DNA of 64,000 bases from Isoetes taiwanensis (GCA_021234155.1 JAJEKV010000171.1:1-64000), one strand, 5' to 3'; positions 12,701 through 26,148 are shown, numbered from the stretch's first letter. Notes: a model not told the origin generated them from the letters alone. Translations and numbers: made by a program.

Positions 12701-12849
12701 AGAAGCATAGAGCTAAAAGACCTAGATCTAATTAAAACAAGTGTTGTGTTTTTCCTCAAAAAAAATACCAAGGGTAACAGGAGCTTGGTATCTCCAAGCA
12801 ATGGGAGGACAAGGGGAACCGACTCCGGGTATCCCCAAAAACACGTAAT

Positions 12850-12960
12850 GATGACAGAAGCGGCAACCGGTTGCGGTGGCAGGCCGATTGTGACGGCCGA
12901 TTGCGGTGGCAGCAACCCTGTAGCCAGGGAAGAACAGGTAGGGAAGAACAGGTAGAGAAA
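12850..12960. repeat. Short GC-rich tandem repeats
   Basis: CCGATTGCGGTGGCAG-like and GGGAAGAACAGGTA units are each repeated within about 100 bases, forming a small GC-rich island in AT-rich surroundings. It has no coding support. Confidence 0.5.
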
Positions 12961-15900
12961 TTCATAGGTCTGACTCGAAAAGGGGAAGCCACAATCAACG
13001 GAGTCGGCCTAGCACCAAATTGACAGGGTTCTGGCTATGGAGGCATGATGCAAGCTATGGAAACCGATAAAGAATCGACTTGTTACAAAACAAGAACTTC
13101 TGTGAACATCACAGGTTGATGCTTGCAAGAATGGACATGATTTGCTTATGTAAATATTTTTGTTGTTGAAATTGTCTAGTGGCAGTATCATCAATGTATT
13201 AATTTTGCAGTTAAATGATGGATTTTCAAAGTAAATGGGTGCATGGCCTTGTCGCACATAAGTAGGAGCATCTTAAATCTTAAATTGATCCTTAGAAGAG
13301 TTGCTACCATTCATGACTCGAGAATAACAATACATCGAGACGAACAAACATACAATTTACACGCATAGGTAGGCACGTTTTTCATAAGTGTGTCATTGTT
13401 TTTCTATTACATGAGTGTTCAACAATGATGCTTCGACAATGAGGGCAAATTCATGTTACCAATTTGAAAACGCATTTGTTAGTTTAGTTTGTATTGACTA
13501 CATTAAAGACAGCTAATTGGGTAACCAATCCTAAATTGCAAAAATTGTCTCCTCTTTATGCACTTTCATTGTGTTGCATGTAATTTGATGTAACAACAAT
13601 GTATCAACCATCATTCAATTAAATTGGGATTATGTCTGTTCCAAAATCGCGCCGAATAAGCTTTTTATCGATCTTTTTATGCATGTAACCATAGTTTTGG
13701 ACTGTATTCATTTTCAGCATAAGAATACACAATATGTGTTAAATTTTATGGTCTTCCTAAAATGTATGGCATTTTTACCGTATTATGACTGTATGTTGGG
13801 CAACATGAAAAACTAAAAAATTGCATATTTGGAATGGTTTCACACGAAATTTTAAGAGTAGAACAAGTAAAGTACCTTTATTTACATCTCTAAAGTTTAA
13901 AGTAGTTACATCCTAGGCAAATATCACAATATAAACTAGTTACATTGTAATATAAGACACAAAAAAATACATTTATTTACACTTTTCTAAGTTCAAAGTC
14001 CCAATAACATGTGCAAATAAAGCTTGAATATTCGATATATAAAATAATCAAAGCAATCTACCACATGCTTAAAAGAGAAAAATCATATTACAAGTATGAT
14101 GTAAACGTTGTAAAACTCCACATTTGTGGAAAAAATCATATTACAAGTGTGTAAAACTCCACATTTGTGGAACTATAAATCGCGCTTGTGGCATTTTAAA
14201 AGGTTTACAAAGTGTAAAACTCCACATTTGTGGAACTGTAAATCGCGCTTGGCGCGTTTTAAAAGGTTTACAAAGTCCAGAACATAAGACTTATCCCAAT
14301 CAATGTAACAAAACCAATAAACTTTCAAGCCTGGTGTTCTCTTTTGTGTGGAACAGGGGACGCCTTTCCTGAATTACTATGCAGAAACAAAAGGCAACCT
14401 CCCACACGATGAGCCTCAAGCTATTTTTGTGTAGATGTAGTCCTCAGATGTAGCCTTTGTAGCCAAAGAACTTGCTCTTAAGCATAAGGTAGGCAATCGC
14501 CTTAAGCACATCCTATCTCTAATTGGGTTTCACACCAAACACCAAATGCTTCAACTTGAGTGTGATTCACCAGTGGATTCCACAAAAGCCTCTTACAATC
14601 ACATGGCATGCCCAAGATTTGCAAACATATGCCTCCATTCTTGCCTCTATAATTTACCATTCTAAAACATGTGTTATCAAGCAAGCTTTGTGATTGAGGA
14701 CGAGCATCAATGTCATTGGCAAATTGCACATCTGACCTTTGAGCTTTTCTGTACCTTGCCTGCGTACAAAAACACTTCATAAATTGCAAAGCAAGTAGAT
14801 CTAGCATCTAGACAAATTCCAAACAAATTTGGGAATTACCTAGATGTGTTGGAAGTGTAAGCCTCTGAGGAAAGCCTGATTCATGGTGTAATAGAGCAGA
14901 CCAGACCCATCTCAGCTAGTGTTAAATTCACCACTCTAACAGATGTACATGCAATCCCTGTCTAATTGCATGCATTGGTTGTGTTGTTAAAGCTCCAATC
15001 TGTGACCAAAAAGAGGGCAAAATCTCTGCATCCCACTCTAATTGTTAAGATAGTGATGCCTCTGCAGAAAAACGAAGAATGAAGAATGAGGAATAGGTTG
15101 GGCAGATGCACCGACTCCCGAAACCTGCACAGATCAAACAATTGAGAGAAAAAACTAAACAGGAAGACCGGAATATTCTACATTTGCAAGCAACAACTGA
15201 AGAATAGTGAACTTGTGGAGATATTTCAACAGCAAACCGCAAAAACATAGCATTTTTGTTGGAAACCACAAAATCGAGAACTTTTCTGTGCCTGGGCTTT
15301 CTGTGCATATCCAACTCCAGTATATCCTTGTAGCCACAACCTCACGGCAAGAAGAAGGCAGATTGGAAAGAAAAAATAGCAAATATAAAGAAGAAAGAGA
15401 GGTAGAAAGGATACATAAGAAAGAGGGCAAAAAGAAGCGCTCGCTTCTTTGATGCTGTATGCGCTCCTCTACCACCGTTTGAGGCAAAGCCACTTTGCCA
15501 AAAACGTGCGCCATAGCCAAACTCCAACAACCACAGCTTCTTCAATCATGCTCCAAAACTCCTTCAGAAACAAAACCAGAGCCTTAGAGGCCTCTGCAAC
15601 CAGCCGAATCTCTTGCTTGAAGCAAGTCGGCTCACCCAAAATCAAGTCCGACCAACTCCTTCAACAGTTTCGCCCATCGCTTCTTCGAGCCCTGTTTCCC
15701 AAAGCTTTCAGATAAAACGCAAAAAAATAAAAATAGAAAGAGAGAAAGAAAGGACGCGAAAAGAGGGGGAAAATAGAAAGGGAAGGGAAGGCGAAAGAGA
15801 GAAAGAAGGGAGGGAAAAAAAATAAGAGAAGCGGGACTTTTTAAAACGCGTGAAACGCAACAAAAAAAGAAAAAAGCGGCGTAGACGGGAAAAACGCGAG

Positions 15901-16640
15901 CGTGAAAAATTTCTAAAAATAATGACATATTCTAAAATTAATTGAATGATGGTTTATCAACGACTGTCGGAGGTGCGTTTATATAGGGCTTCCGTATTAA
16001 GAACGGGCACATATGTTGCAATTAAAAGGTCTCAAGTTCAATAACATTGATTATTGGTCTTCAGATTAGGTTAACTTCTTATCAAAAACACCAAATTCTG
16101 TTAATTGGCCACCTTCATACCACATTTCACATGAATCTATGCAATGACCAATCCACCTTCTCACCACTCTAGCATCAGCCAATAAAGCCAAGGGTCCATT
16201 TTTGATGCAGTAATACTAGAACCCACCATAGCAGAGTAGTCCTTGCAACAGAATTATTATTGTCTAATGTAAACAGCTTTTCCACCACATTCCATGCTGA
16301 AATGAGTCCTCTTAAGAACGAAGAGCTTTCAATATGTGGTTTCAGACCATAAAAGAGAGACCATGGAAGAGATACTTGTATTGATGCTTTAGAATGTCTG
16401 CAAGAAAATAGTAAAGACTGCATTATGAGTTAAAGGCTGGTGACCTCATTTTTTCCTCTAGACCTGGTTTTCTTATTATTGGACAAGACCATAGGAGTTT
16501 TCTTTAATCCTTTTTATTAGTTATGGGACTGAAATCTTGTTGACTATTGACGAGAGTCAATGTCTTCAGTTCTTTTGTTGGTGAAATATTCTATTCCATT
16601 CTGGCATTTTCCCACATAGATTGATTGCAGCCGTGTTGAT
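12961..16640. other. Intergenic region upstream of the PPR gene
   Basis: AT-rich sequence without a gene that I can support. It includes the small tandem repeat at 14107-14275, listed separately, and a purine-rich patch at about 15720-15910 (GAAAGAGAGAAAGAAAGG-like). Minus-strand frames around 14500-14800 and 16170-16420 have no recognisable domain. Confidence 0.45.
14107..14275. repeat. Tandem repeat with TCCACATTTGTGGA palindrome
   Basis: The word GTAAAACTCCACATTTGTGG occurs three times (near 14108, 14150 and 14213). The last two are followed by AACT(A/G)TAAATCGCGCTTG and TTTTAAAAGGTTTACAAAG, giving a ~63-base unit in about two and a half copies. The core TCCACA..TGTGGA is an inverted repeat. 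Confidence 0.65.
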
Positions 16641-16708
16641 GGCTAGCTCAGGCATATATTTCCGTCTTTCGATTACAGCTATTTTCTGTTCGATTACAGA
16701 CATTATTT

Positions 16709-19700
16709 ATGTTCACAGTCCGGGAGCACGATCTCGGTTTTCAGGTATGAATAGAGTTTAGTTTGATCCTGTATGTTTAGTTATTGATATATGTAATAGA
16801 ATTTTCACCTGCCACGGGCTTTTGCAATCAATTTAATTTTGACATTTTGTTCTAATGATAATACCTTAGGGCTTTGAAGATTTCGGTAAACTATGTAAAG
16901 AAAGGAGGCTGAATGAAGCGGTTCAAAGTGTGGGAATGCAGGGGCTTCTAATAACTGGACAAGATGCATATAATCTTCTTCAAGCATGCACAAAAACAAA
17001 ATCAGTTGAACTTGGTAGGCGAGTGTATTCACTTGTCATTCATAGTGGACTTGATTCTGTGGCTCTTTTGAATGACCATCTTATTAGGTGTTTTGCCCAC
17101 TGTGAAAGCTTGTTTGAAGCGAACGAAGTTTTTGGAAGAACTGAAGGTCCAACTCCATATACATGGAGTGCAATCATTTCTGCGAATGCCAAACTTGGCC
17201 AAGGAGAAACAGCATTATGTTTACACTGCAAAATGTCACTTTCTGGGATGCCAATGGACAAACATATTTATTTGGCTATTCTTAAAGCATGCACAGTGAC
17301 CATGGATCTTGTTGAGGGAAGGCTTGTTCATGCCCGAATTATGGAATCTGGATTTGAAACAGATCATGTGTTGGGCAATACTCTCATAGACATGTATGCA
17401 AAATCTGGAAGTATAACAGAGGCCCACAAAATGTTTTTGGATTTGCAATATCTAAGTATAGTGTCATGGAATGCAATCATTACAGGACATGCTCAGCACG
17501 AGAATGCACTTGCTGCTTTAGGTCTTTTTATGATGATGTTACGGAAGGGTATGCAACCCAACAGAATTACATTTTTAAGTGTCTTCAAAGCATGTGGTTC
17601 TGCAGGAGACGTACATGAGGGAAGACTGGTTCACAGCAAGATTATTGGAAGTGAACATGAAAGAAATGATATTGTTTGGGGCTGCATCATTGGTATGTAT
17701 GTGAAATGTGACAGCTTAGAAGAGGCACAAAAACTTTTCCATAGCTTTCCACACCAAACTCTTGTATTGTGGAATGGAATATACGCTGGATATGCCCAAC
17801 ATGGTAAAGGGCATCTTGCTCTAGAGTTGTTTGCAAAGATGCAGCTGGAAGGGATACAACCAGACAGAATCACGTTCTTGAGTCTATTGAAGGCATGCAG
17901 CAGTATAGGTGCTTTAGTAGCAGGCAGACTTCTCCATTACCAGGTTATTGAAGAAAAGATTGAATCAGATATTGCCATTGGAAACAGCCTTGTTGATATG
18001 TATGCCAAAAGTGGAAGTCTAGAGGAGGGGCAAACAGTCTTTGAGAAATTAGCAGCTCGAAATATAATCTCGTGGAGCGCGATGATTGGGGGATATGCTC
18101 AACAAAAAGAAGGTTTACTTGCCTTTGGATGTTATGAAAGGATGCGACAGGAGGGCATCAGCCCAAGTGAAATCACATTCTTTAGCATCATGAAGACATG
18201 TGCCATTTTAAGAGACAGAGCGCAAGCAAGACTAGTGCACGAGCAAATTATAAATAATGGGACTAACTTAGATGATGTTATAGCAAGTAGTCTGATTGAT
18301 ATGTATGCCAAATGTAGGTGCCTAAATGAGGCACAAAAAGTGTTTGATTGCTTGCCAAATCGACATGCAATATTATGGAGTGTAATGATTGACGGTTGCA
18401 CTGAGCTTGGGGAGAGTTATCTTGCTCTTGGATATTTTCAGCAAATGCAGCAGGAGCGAATAACGCCAAATGCAGCTGTATTCACGAGTGTTTTGAGAGC
18501 ATGTACTTCCATCGGTGCCATAGATCAAGGCAGGATAATTCATTACCAAACAATTAAGTCTGAAGTAGAAGTAGATGTTCTTGTAGGCACTTCTCTCATT
18601 GATATGTATGCAAAAAGCGATAATCTGGAAGATGCATGCAAAATATTTAACAATTTGCCAGCTCAAGATGTCATTTCATGGGGTGCGATGCTTACAGGCT
18701 ATGTTCGGCAAGGAAAAGGTGTGATTGCATTGGAATGTTTTGAGAAGATGCAATTAGAAAGCATACCCCCAAATAAGGTTATTTTCTTGAGTGCCTTGAG
18801 AGCATGCTGTTGTATCAAAGCTTTAGAACATGGCAGGAAAATTCATTATTCAGTTATGAGCACTGGTATCGAATTAGATACAGTAGTTGGGAGTAGTCTC
18901 ATTGAAATGTATATCAAATGTGGAAGCTTAGGGGAGGCACAACTCGTTTTTAACAATTTGCCAGGTCACAATGTTGTGTGTTGGGGTGCCATCCTTGCAG
19001 GATGCATTCACAATAATGAGCTTTATCTCACCTTGAAACATTTCTTCCAGATGCAGCAGGAAGGCATAGAGCCAGATGTAGTAGCATTTTGGGGTGACTT
19101 GCTGGCATGCGCCGGCACGGGACATTTGGAACAGACCAGGAATATCCATGAACAGGTTATAAGTCAACAACTGGAATCGAATGCCTTTTTAGGGAGTGCC
19201 CTCATCAAGGCATATGCAATGTGTTGGAGCTTGGAAGAAGCATCCAAAGTCTTTTACAAATTGTACAATGGACATGTCATCCTGTGGTATGCAATGGTTT
19301 CCGGATACGCCTATTGTGGGGAAAGTGTTCGTGCCCTGAAGTTTTTTGAAGAGATGCAACAAAAAGGGATGCAGGTAGACAAGGTTGTGTTTCTAAGCAT
19401 TCTGAAAGCATGCAGCAACCTAGAGAGCAGAGAGGAAGGTAGACTTGTCCATCAGCAGATTATTAACAATGGAATAGAACTGGACATAGCTATTGGGAGT
19501 TGTCTCATTAACATGTATGCCAAATGTGGAAGCATCATGGATGCACGAAAGGCTTTTGAAAAATTGCCACATCAAAATGTAGTTTCATGGGGTGCAATGA
19601 TCGGGGGATTTGTCCATCATGAGAAGGGTTTTTTAGCCTTAGAGGATTTTGAGAGAATGCAACAAGAGGGCATAAAACCAGATGCAGTCACATACTTAAG

Positions 19701-20355
19701 CATCTTGAAAGCATGTGCAAGCATGGGCTTTATAACACGGGGGAGGCTTATTCACAATGAACTAATGGAAAGCCCGTACCGTTCAGATATGGTTGTAAAC
19801 AATACCTTAGTTGATATGTATGCCAAATGTGGCTGCCTAGTTGAGGCACACAAAGTTTTCGATAGGCTATTATGTACAGATGTTGTGTCATGGGGTGCAA
19901 TTATTGCAGGTTATGCTCAACATGGGGAAACTATTGTTGTTTTAGAATATTTTGACAGGATGAAACATAATGGTGTACAGCCAGACAAAGTATTATTCAC
20001 TAATATTCTAGTTGCCTGTTGTCGTACTGGTCTTGTTGATGAAGGTCGTTGGTATTTCAAAATGATGATAGAAAATTATGGTTTTACGCCAACCAGTTCT
20101 CATTGCAGCTGCATGGTTGATCTTTTGGGTCATGCAGGATATCTAACCGAGGCAGAGATGCTGCTTAAGGCAATTGATCGTTCCAACATTGTGGCATGGA
20201 CATCTCTGTTTGGTGCATGCAATATTCATGGCAATGTTGAGATTGGGGGACGGTGTTTTGATGAGGTCATAAGTTTGGATTCCGAGTGTGTTGCAAGCTA
20301 TGTGCTTATGTCAAATCTTTATGCCGAGGAGGGCCTGGGCATTGGCCTTACTTGA
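16709..20355 (+). CDS. PLS-class pentatricopeptide repeat protein, truncated E domain
   Basis: Organelle-targeted PPR proteins of this class bind RNA in chloroplasts or mitochondria and direct editing, splicing or stability. The main exon (16870-20355) encodes about eleven ~100-residue P-L-S repeat sets. Each has a block such as ITFLSLLKACSSIGAL, then LIDMYAKCG and VVSWGAMI..Y. The frame opens upstream of the first internal Met with GFEDFGKLCKERRLNEA, a typical N-terminal PPR segment. A 125-base intron (16745-16869, GT..AG) would join a short first exon with ATG at 16709, giving about 1,173 residues in one continuous frame. This start is inferred. The C-terminus reaches the start of the E motif (SYVLMSNLYAEEG) and then ends in LGIGLT, so the rest of E and any DYW deaminase domain are missing. 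No frameshift occurs in the ~3.5-kb exon, which argues for function. Confidence 0.85.
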
Positions 20356-23300
20356 CTAATAGAACGGTTTTCCTTGGAGAATTGAAAATTTTAGCTGATA
20401 GCTTACGATACTGACCTTGCAAATGCCGTGTTATATCATAAGAGGAATATATGCCCAGCTAATGAATCAAAAGTGTGTTGAACTCTCAAGGCACAGACAA
20501 CTTGTTTTACACGAACAAGGAGATGGCCCATGGCAACATAACTTGGCTGGAGGGCTGACTCAGCAGTCGCACTTTCTGAAAAACCATGACAATTGCTCAT
20601 CTTTTTCAAGCGTTGGCGTAGAACCATGGGTATATCCATGGCATATTCTAATATATCTATGGAATATTCTGGCGACATGTTAAACCATTTTTTGGGACTT
20701 GGATAATTGCCCAAGAACTGCCCAATATTTTGACCAGGTTGGATCCTTTTCTCAAGCACAATAGCAATTATGCAATTGTGGAAAGATATATTTATAAGTA
20801 ATACATGTTTGATTCAAATTAGGCTCTTTTTCTTTACCAGGTGGAATTGCCAAAGTGGTAGATAGGCGGCGCAATTGCGCGAAGACATGATATTACACTC
20901 GGTAATTTCGGGAGAGGGGCTTTACTTCTTAGAAAGTATCAGCTTTGCCCCGTAAAAAGTATCGATGGCACTGCTAGACTCATGATGCCTCATTTTGGAG
21001 CACAACTCGAAACCTTTTAAGGGGTAAAGCTCCTCCCCACAACAATTGCCTAGTACATAAGATTTGGAAGCTGAACACGAGGTATTAGTAATTTAGTATG
21101 TGAGGACAGTACGAAGTTTGATGGGCGTTTTTGGCAAATAGGGGTTGAATGGTGTTTTTTCTAAAGGTATGGCAACAGAGGCACCGGGAACGACGTTTTG
21201 ACCATTGTTTTGTCTCTGAACATGTTCTAGAGCATGCTATGTTCTGGGAACTTTAATTCCAGTTCCGACTATGTATGCTTCTCCAAAACGGGGTTTCACT
21301 AATCTCCCAATATGTTGGGAACGTTGTTCCCGACCACAACACTTTTTTCATCTATTCTTTCTCTTCTTCTTTTTTTGATATTTTTTTAGCAGGGTTGCGA
21401 TGTTCCCAAGACCCTTTCATGGCAGAATGCAGGAGCAACCAGTTTGGCAGATCGATGGCCAATAGCCATTTCTTCAACAACAATTTGCTTCTTCAACTCA
21501 GTAGCCATTGATACTTGCTAGTTCTAGACTTCTAGTTGCTAGTAGCTAGCAAAGCAACTTGTTGTGTTTGTCTGTACTCTGTAATCCCTTCGTACTATAG
21601 TCTAAGGGGCAGTGAGGAATTTCATTTAGCAAGAGAGAGGATTCATTTCATTTAGTCATTGATTGTAACGGACCTAGCAACTTAGCATCAACATGAAGAT
21701 GTAAGTAACATTGCCATTATATAAGAGTGCATTTTCAATGATGAAATAAACGATTATGCGCTAGGAATACATGCATGCAATGTGTCCATGCATGCAGTGT
21801 ATGCATACATGCAAGGTCATTGTTAGATTATATAAGCACAACAATATTATTCTGGATTTCTTGAGAAGGAGTTTTCCATGGGAAAGAAGCCTTTTTTGTT
21901 GTGGAGGATGCGCTTGCACCAGATTGATCAGAATTGAACTAAGGAGAAGGAGAAAAGTATTTCCAGGTGGGGGTCAAGTCTTATACCTGGGGTTCTTGTG
22001 ATGTCTATGTTTTGGTTGCGTAGTTTTGGGAAAGCTTAATGAGCTTTGATGATGGTTTGTAGATTTAATAGATTGAGGCATGATATGAATTGAATTAACG
22101 TAATTAAAGGTAGATTCTTGAACGTAAAAGAAAAGGAAAAATAGTGCTTTTAGATTATCATCTGTGGTTTTTATATTATCGTATAGTGGAGATTGATTCT
22201 GAATAGCTAAGAAAATGATGAGTTTAACACATATAATTGTATTACGGTGGATGATATTATTAAATTGTCTTAGGTTGTTGGTCCTTAAAACTATATCATG
22301 TTGGTCATTTAATCGTTCTAGGAGCATGGGATCATACTTACTATTGTCAATGTAGCTTGTTGTTAATGTTTGCATTTAATGAAAGGAATTATGATTTATC
22401 ATATCTCTGATTTGGTTAAAAGTACAATTATGCATGCGTGGATTATTGTTAAAAGCATGTTTTTGGGATGTATCATGGTGTGGTTGGTTACCCACTAATA
22501 TGGCATTATGGTTTGCTTAAGGCTTATATCCCATTTGCTTGACCATCAACATACGCTCTTTAATTTGTTGATGCGACATCCTATTCACCAATAAGAAGTC
22601 ATGTACTTGAGACTTTAGCTGCAAGTATCTCTATACCTAATCTTCCAAGGGAGCTAAACATAGCTGAAGTTTCAAAGAATGACAATGAAACTTTTCAAAA
22701 TTGAACTCTTCAAAATTTTATATGCTTAACTTATTTCCATCTTCTTGGATGCCTGCTTTTCTAAATCTGGACCATTCAGCATATTTCCATCTTCTTGAAT
22801 GCCTGGTTTTCTAAATCTGGACCTTTGATGTCAACATGGGTACATAATGCACATCACCTTGTCATTATAGTTTTTACAGTTTTGTTAGAAACTTGAAAAA
22901 CTTTTAATGCAACCTCTAAAGGCCAAAACAAATTTCATGGACAAACTTTTAGGTAGCCAGGATCCCACCATGAACTACGTAGTTAATGGCAAACTGCGTA
23001 GTTAGGGGCAAAAATTTCCCCTAATTTGTGTGGTTTTAATATGAGGGTGCTTCAATCCGTTTTTGGTGCGGTTCTACTGGCGGATACTTAGTCCTTGTTA
23101 TTCTGGTCTGAATACCACTGGAGCGATTCAATTTGGTGGAGAAACGGAGGAGAAAAATGCGATAAAAAATCCTTCAAAATCTCTATAAGGGTCCAAAAAT
23201 TTTGCGCAGTTACGATGCAGTTAGGGGGTTCTGGAGCAAAAAACAATCTTCCCGAGATCCCACTGTCGGGTAAAACTACCATGCTCCATAACATTATTAC

Positions 23301-23889
23301 ACGCAAAGATATTTGTGAATGATCATCGAAAGTCAATGCAGTACAATACATAGCATACAAAGCATAAGAACTAAGATACTAACAATGAATGTGGTCCCAT
23401 ATGGAAGAGAGGGTAGCCTAAAATGAATGGTTGACATACTAGAATGTTTTGAGAAGGGCCAAAATAATTCGTTGATAGGCTGTCACCATTGAAAGGAGCC
23501 ACAATTTGGCATCTTACATATTTGGCATAGTATGTAGTACACAACAAATCAGATTCTTCTTTACCAGTTAACTGTTTAATAATTCTAGACAACGCCTCGG
23601 ATGCTCTCCACATTCCCTACCCAGACTTTATAAACAGATTTATCTACTCCCAATTTCTAAAATATACGAAAACTTGCATACTCATTACCCATCTCTGAAC
23701 CAGATCGATAATTTGTTAGCAAATTTTTGTACAACCATTTCCTTTTCAATTATTTTACAGACTAAAAAGAGCACTGTGCTCTTTTTAATTTTGGATCTCT
23801 ACATGGCTTTACAATTGCAAAATCAAAGATTTTTAGCACAAATTCCACCCCAGTACCTTAGCATCAGAAGCAAAGTTGTTGTGATGGTC
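20356..23889. other. Intergenic region between PPR and BTB genes
   Basis: No gene is supported. Visible structure includes overlapping TAGTTGCTAG-type repeats near 21520-21550, ATGCATGC-rich words at 21768-21815, and a ~50-base tandem duplication (TATTTCCATCTTCTTG.ATGCC, about 22733-22830). At 20840-21045 there is a non-repetitive segment with CGGCGCAATTGCGCG and partly complementary GGGGCTTTAC / GGGGTAAAGC arms, whose nature I cannot assign. Confidence 0.4.
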
Positions 23890-24591
23890 TTAAAAATCCG
23901 CATCCATTTGGAAAACAGGTTCTTCAGAATCATCACAACCCAATCTTCTGCCTCTTAGAATGGCCACTACATCCTTTCTATTCCGTGTACTGTTAGTAAT
24001 ACCATCCCTTTGCAGACCTAAAACTTCCTTGAGAGCAGATTTTAATTCAAACACCAGTTTTCTCATCTTTTCCTCTTCCCTAGCCTCAATCATCTGAATT
24101 TTCTCTTCACAAAGAGCTTCTAATCCTGCAATCCCGAAATAAGCTGCTTCTTCTTGAATTGCTCTTAAAGAAGCAACATCTTGGAGCCAGATTGTGCCGT
24201 TTCGCAAATAATTCAAAACATGGCTAAACCTATGGGGATCACGATCGATCCAAAGGGGCTCACCTCTGTAGGCCGGAAGATGGCGTTGCACCCAAGCCGC
24301 TAACATAGAATCGGAATCCATGCAAATTGTTGCTCTAGATGTTTCAAATTGGTAACCTCCAAGGCTCAAAATCAACCTATCCCCATGCCCCTGCTGCTCA
24401 ACCTTTTTAAAGCTTGCTTCCGCCTGCATAGGGCTAAATCTAGCGCCTAAATCTGCTTGATTTTGCGAGATTACGGCCTCTGAATTACGGATTTCCTCAA
24501 AATTTGATTCCCCTGTTTCTGCTGTATCAAATTCTGCACAAATCCGAGAAAAATTTGGATCTTTTTTTAGATCTGGATGGAATAAATCCAT
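23890..24591 (-). CDS. BTB/POZ (T1-type) domain protein
   Basis: An uninterrupted 233-residue minus-strand ORF runs from ATG at 24591 to TAA at 23890. Residues ~71-160 form a T1/BTB_2 domain of the KCTD and plant BTB type: RLILSLGGYQFETS, then DSDSMLAAW, the hallmark WIDRDPHRFSHVLNYLRNG, and a C-terminal helix EEAAYFGIAGLEALCEEKI. Charged helices follow (170-195), possibly a coiled coil, then a basic/acidic tail ending MDADF. The N-terminal 70 residues are acidic and unstructured. Proteins of this group oligomerise through the BTB fold and often act as substrate adaptors of CUL3 ubiquitin ligases; that role is family knowledge, not seen here. A single-exon gene with full domain integrity suggests it is functional. 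Confidence 0.85.
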   Translation of the reverse strand: MDLFHPDLKKDPNFSRICAEFDTAETGESNFEEIRNSEAVISQNQADLGARFSPMQAEASFKKVEQQGHGDRLILSLGGYQFETSRATICMDSDSMLAAWVQRHLPAYRGEPLWIDRDPHRFSHVLNYLRNGTIWLQDVASLRAIQEEAAYFGIAGLEALCEEKIQMIEAREEEKMRKLVFELKSALKEVLGLQRDGITNSTRNRKDVVAILRGRRLGCDDSEEPVFQMDADF

Positions 24592-25340
24592 CTGAGGTAG
24601 GTTAAGAGGAGATTCTGGGGCGCCGGAAGGTGATTTGATGGGCCATAGCCGGAAGCCTTCAACACGGGAAAAAGGACGCTATGTTTGTGACGGTCTGTGT
24701 GGAGCTGCCCGGTAACCTGCCCCCTGCCCAAATATTGTCTTGATGTGTCGTGGTTTCATTGGAAGATTGTTGTCTTTGCATCTCTATATTTAGACACATA
24801 GTGTGACATAAGATAATGATGTGCCACTTATTGTGCAAGAATGCTCTTGGCCTGATCTTGGAGTTGGTGGTGTTGAATGTTTTAGATCATATATAAAGCG
24901 TGTATTATTGCTAGAGAGTGTAGTATTTTTTGTAGGCCCTACTATTGTGGCATAGTTCATGGAATATTATCTTTCCATAGATCTTGTGCGCCCTTCCCAT
25001 ATCAATTTGGGGTCAAATCAAAATCAACCCCTGTTGACCCACTTTTAAAGGGGGTGCCTAAAGACCCTTGGTAAGCATCGTATACAAAGATTATGGTATG
25101 CATACAACACGACGTCATACCAATACAACACCGAATTGTAGACCTCTAGCATAATAGCAGCATCCCAATGTGACATGAGCTTGGGGAATCAAACCCCAAT
25201 TTGAATCCAATGCTCACAGCTCACATGTTCATGCTATATTTCCTCACAGTTACAATAAGCCTATACATACGGACGATCAGACACGTGCCACTAACTGCCA
25301 CTCCAAGTTGCAATGGTCAATGGCATGCATCCGATGATCC
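24592..25340. other. Intergenic spacer
   Basis: No coding support. The first ~100 bases are probably the 5' leader and promoter side of the BTB gene (minus strand). A block at about 25176-25222, with GGGGAATCAAACCCC, resembles one at 25403-25449 with GGGGAATTGAACCCC. Confidence 0.4.
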
Positions 25341-26148
25341 CTATACATAGCGCTTGCCATGACGAAGGACAATACCTGTAATACAACAAATGGAGACTAT
25401 CCGTGAGCCCGGGGAATTGAACCCCAGTGCAATGCCAATGCTCATCCAGGCATAAGGGACAGTCCACGAGAGGGGATCGCCCTTATGCCTAAGGGCCAAA
25501 GCCCACTGAAAGTCTACAAGTCTTAGTAACCGTGGCCACGAATGCACAATAAGAAAACTGTCTGAAGGGAAAAACAAGGCATCAGAATAATAAGCATTAC
25601 ATATTCATCAAGCCAGTAAATGTACACCTGGTATGAATGCCACTAACACAGTACTGCACAATTACCTAACAGCAAGAAGATAAAGCTCGAGTTCATAGGT
25701 TCCCCTAATGCAGCCCGCCTGATGATGGCATCAAGTTGGCGGATCTCTTGGGTCAGCAGACCCCTAGCAAGGCACACAATTGAAACTATATGGCAAAGAA
25801 ACCACATATGGAGTGACCCAACAGCCATGATGTGGTCCCCAGTATGAATGGGGATGTAATCCACACCATGGTCTGGGATTTCTAGTTCAGGGCTGAAGGA
25901 TGGATCACAAAGATCCTCAAAGTTACAATCCCGCCATCGTTGGCAATGTAATCATCCCAAAGATCACGCCGCCGTGACCATTTCGTTCCACAAGCCACAT
26001 ACCCTACAGGCAAACCAAACCGGATAGTCCTGACATCAGATGGCATGCAGTGGGTGGGGTTTAAGAGAATCCTCCGTGACAAAGACATACCAGGCTCATT
26101 CACCGAAAGCAATCGCTTTGAATGAATAATCCAACTACTGTTCAAAGT
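25341..26148 (-). pseudogene. HUH/Rep-like gene, C-terminal part (beyond LTR insertion)
   Basis: This is the downstream half of the minus-strand gene whose N-terminal half lies at 28894-29579; the two are separated by the LTR retrotransposon at 26149-28893. Once the LTR element and one copy of its 5-base target duplication are removed, the reading frame passes across the junction without a break. The first segment includes LLSVNEPGMSLSRRIL and VGYVACGTKWSRRRDLWDDY, and then the frame shifts near 25920-25930. It continues with DHGVDYIPIHTGDHIM, and a possible donor site lies near 25675. A further exon-like segment (25380-25562, minus) carries SWTVPYAWMSIGIALGFNSP. I do not recognise a helicase or other known C-terminal domain, so the function of this part is unknown. 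Confidence 0.5.

Noticed and set aside
17040-19170. Minus-strand frames of 60-100 codons inside the PPR gene
   Set aside because: Antisense shadows of the PLS repeats; their repeated sequence simply mirrors the PPR motifs.
20840-20930. Segment with TGCCAAAGTGGTAGATAGG resembling a tRNA D-arm region
   Set aside because: No acceptor stem, anticodon arm or T-arm could be formed; not a tRNA gene.
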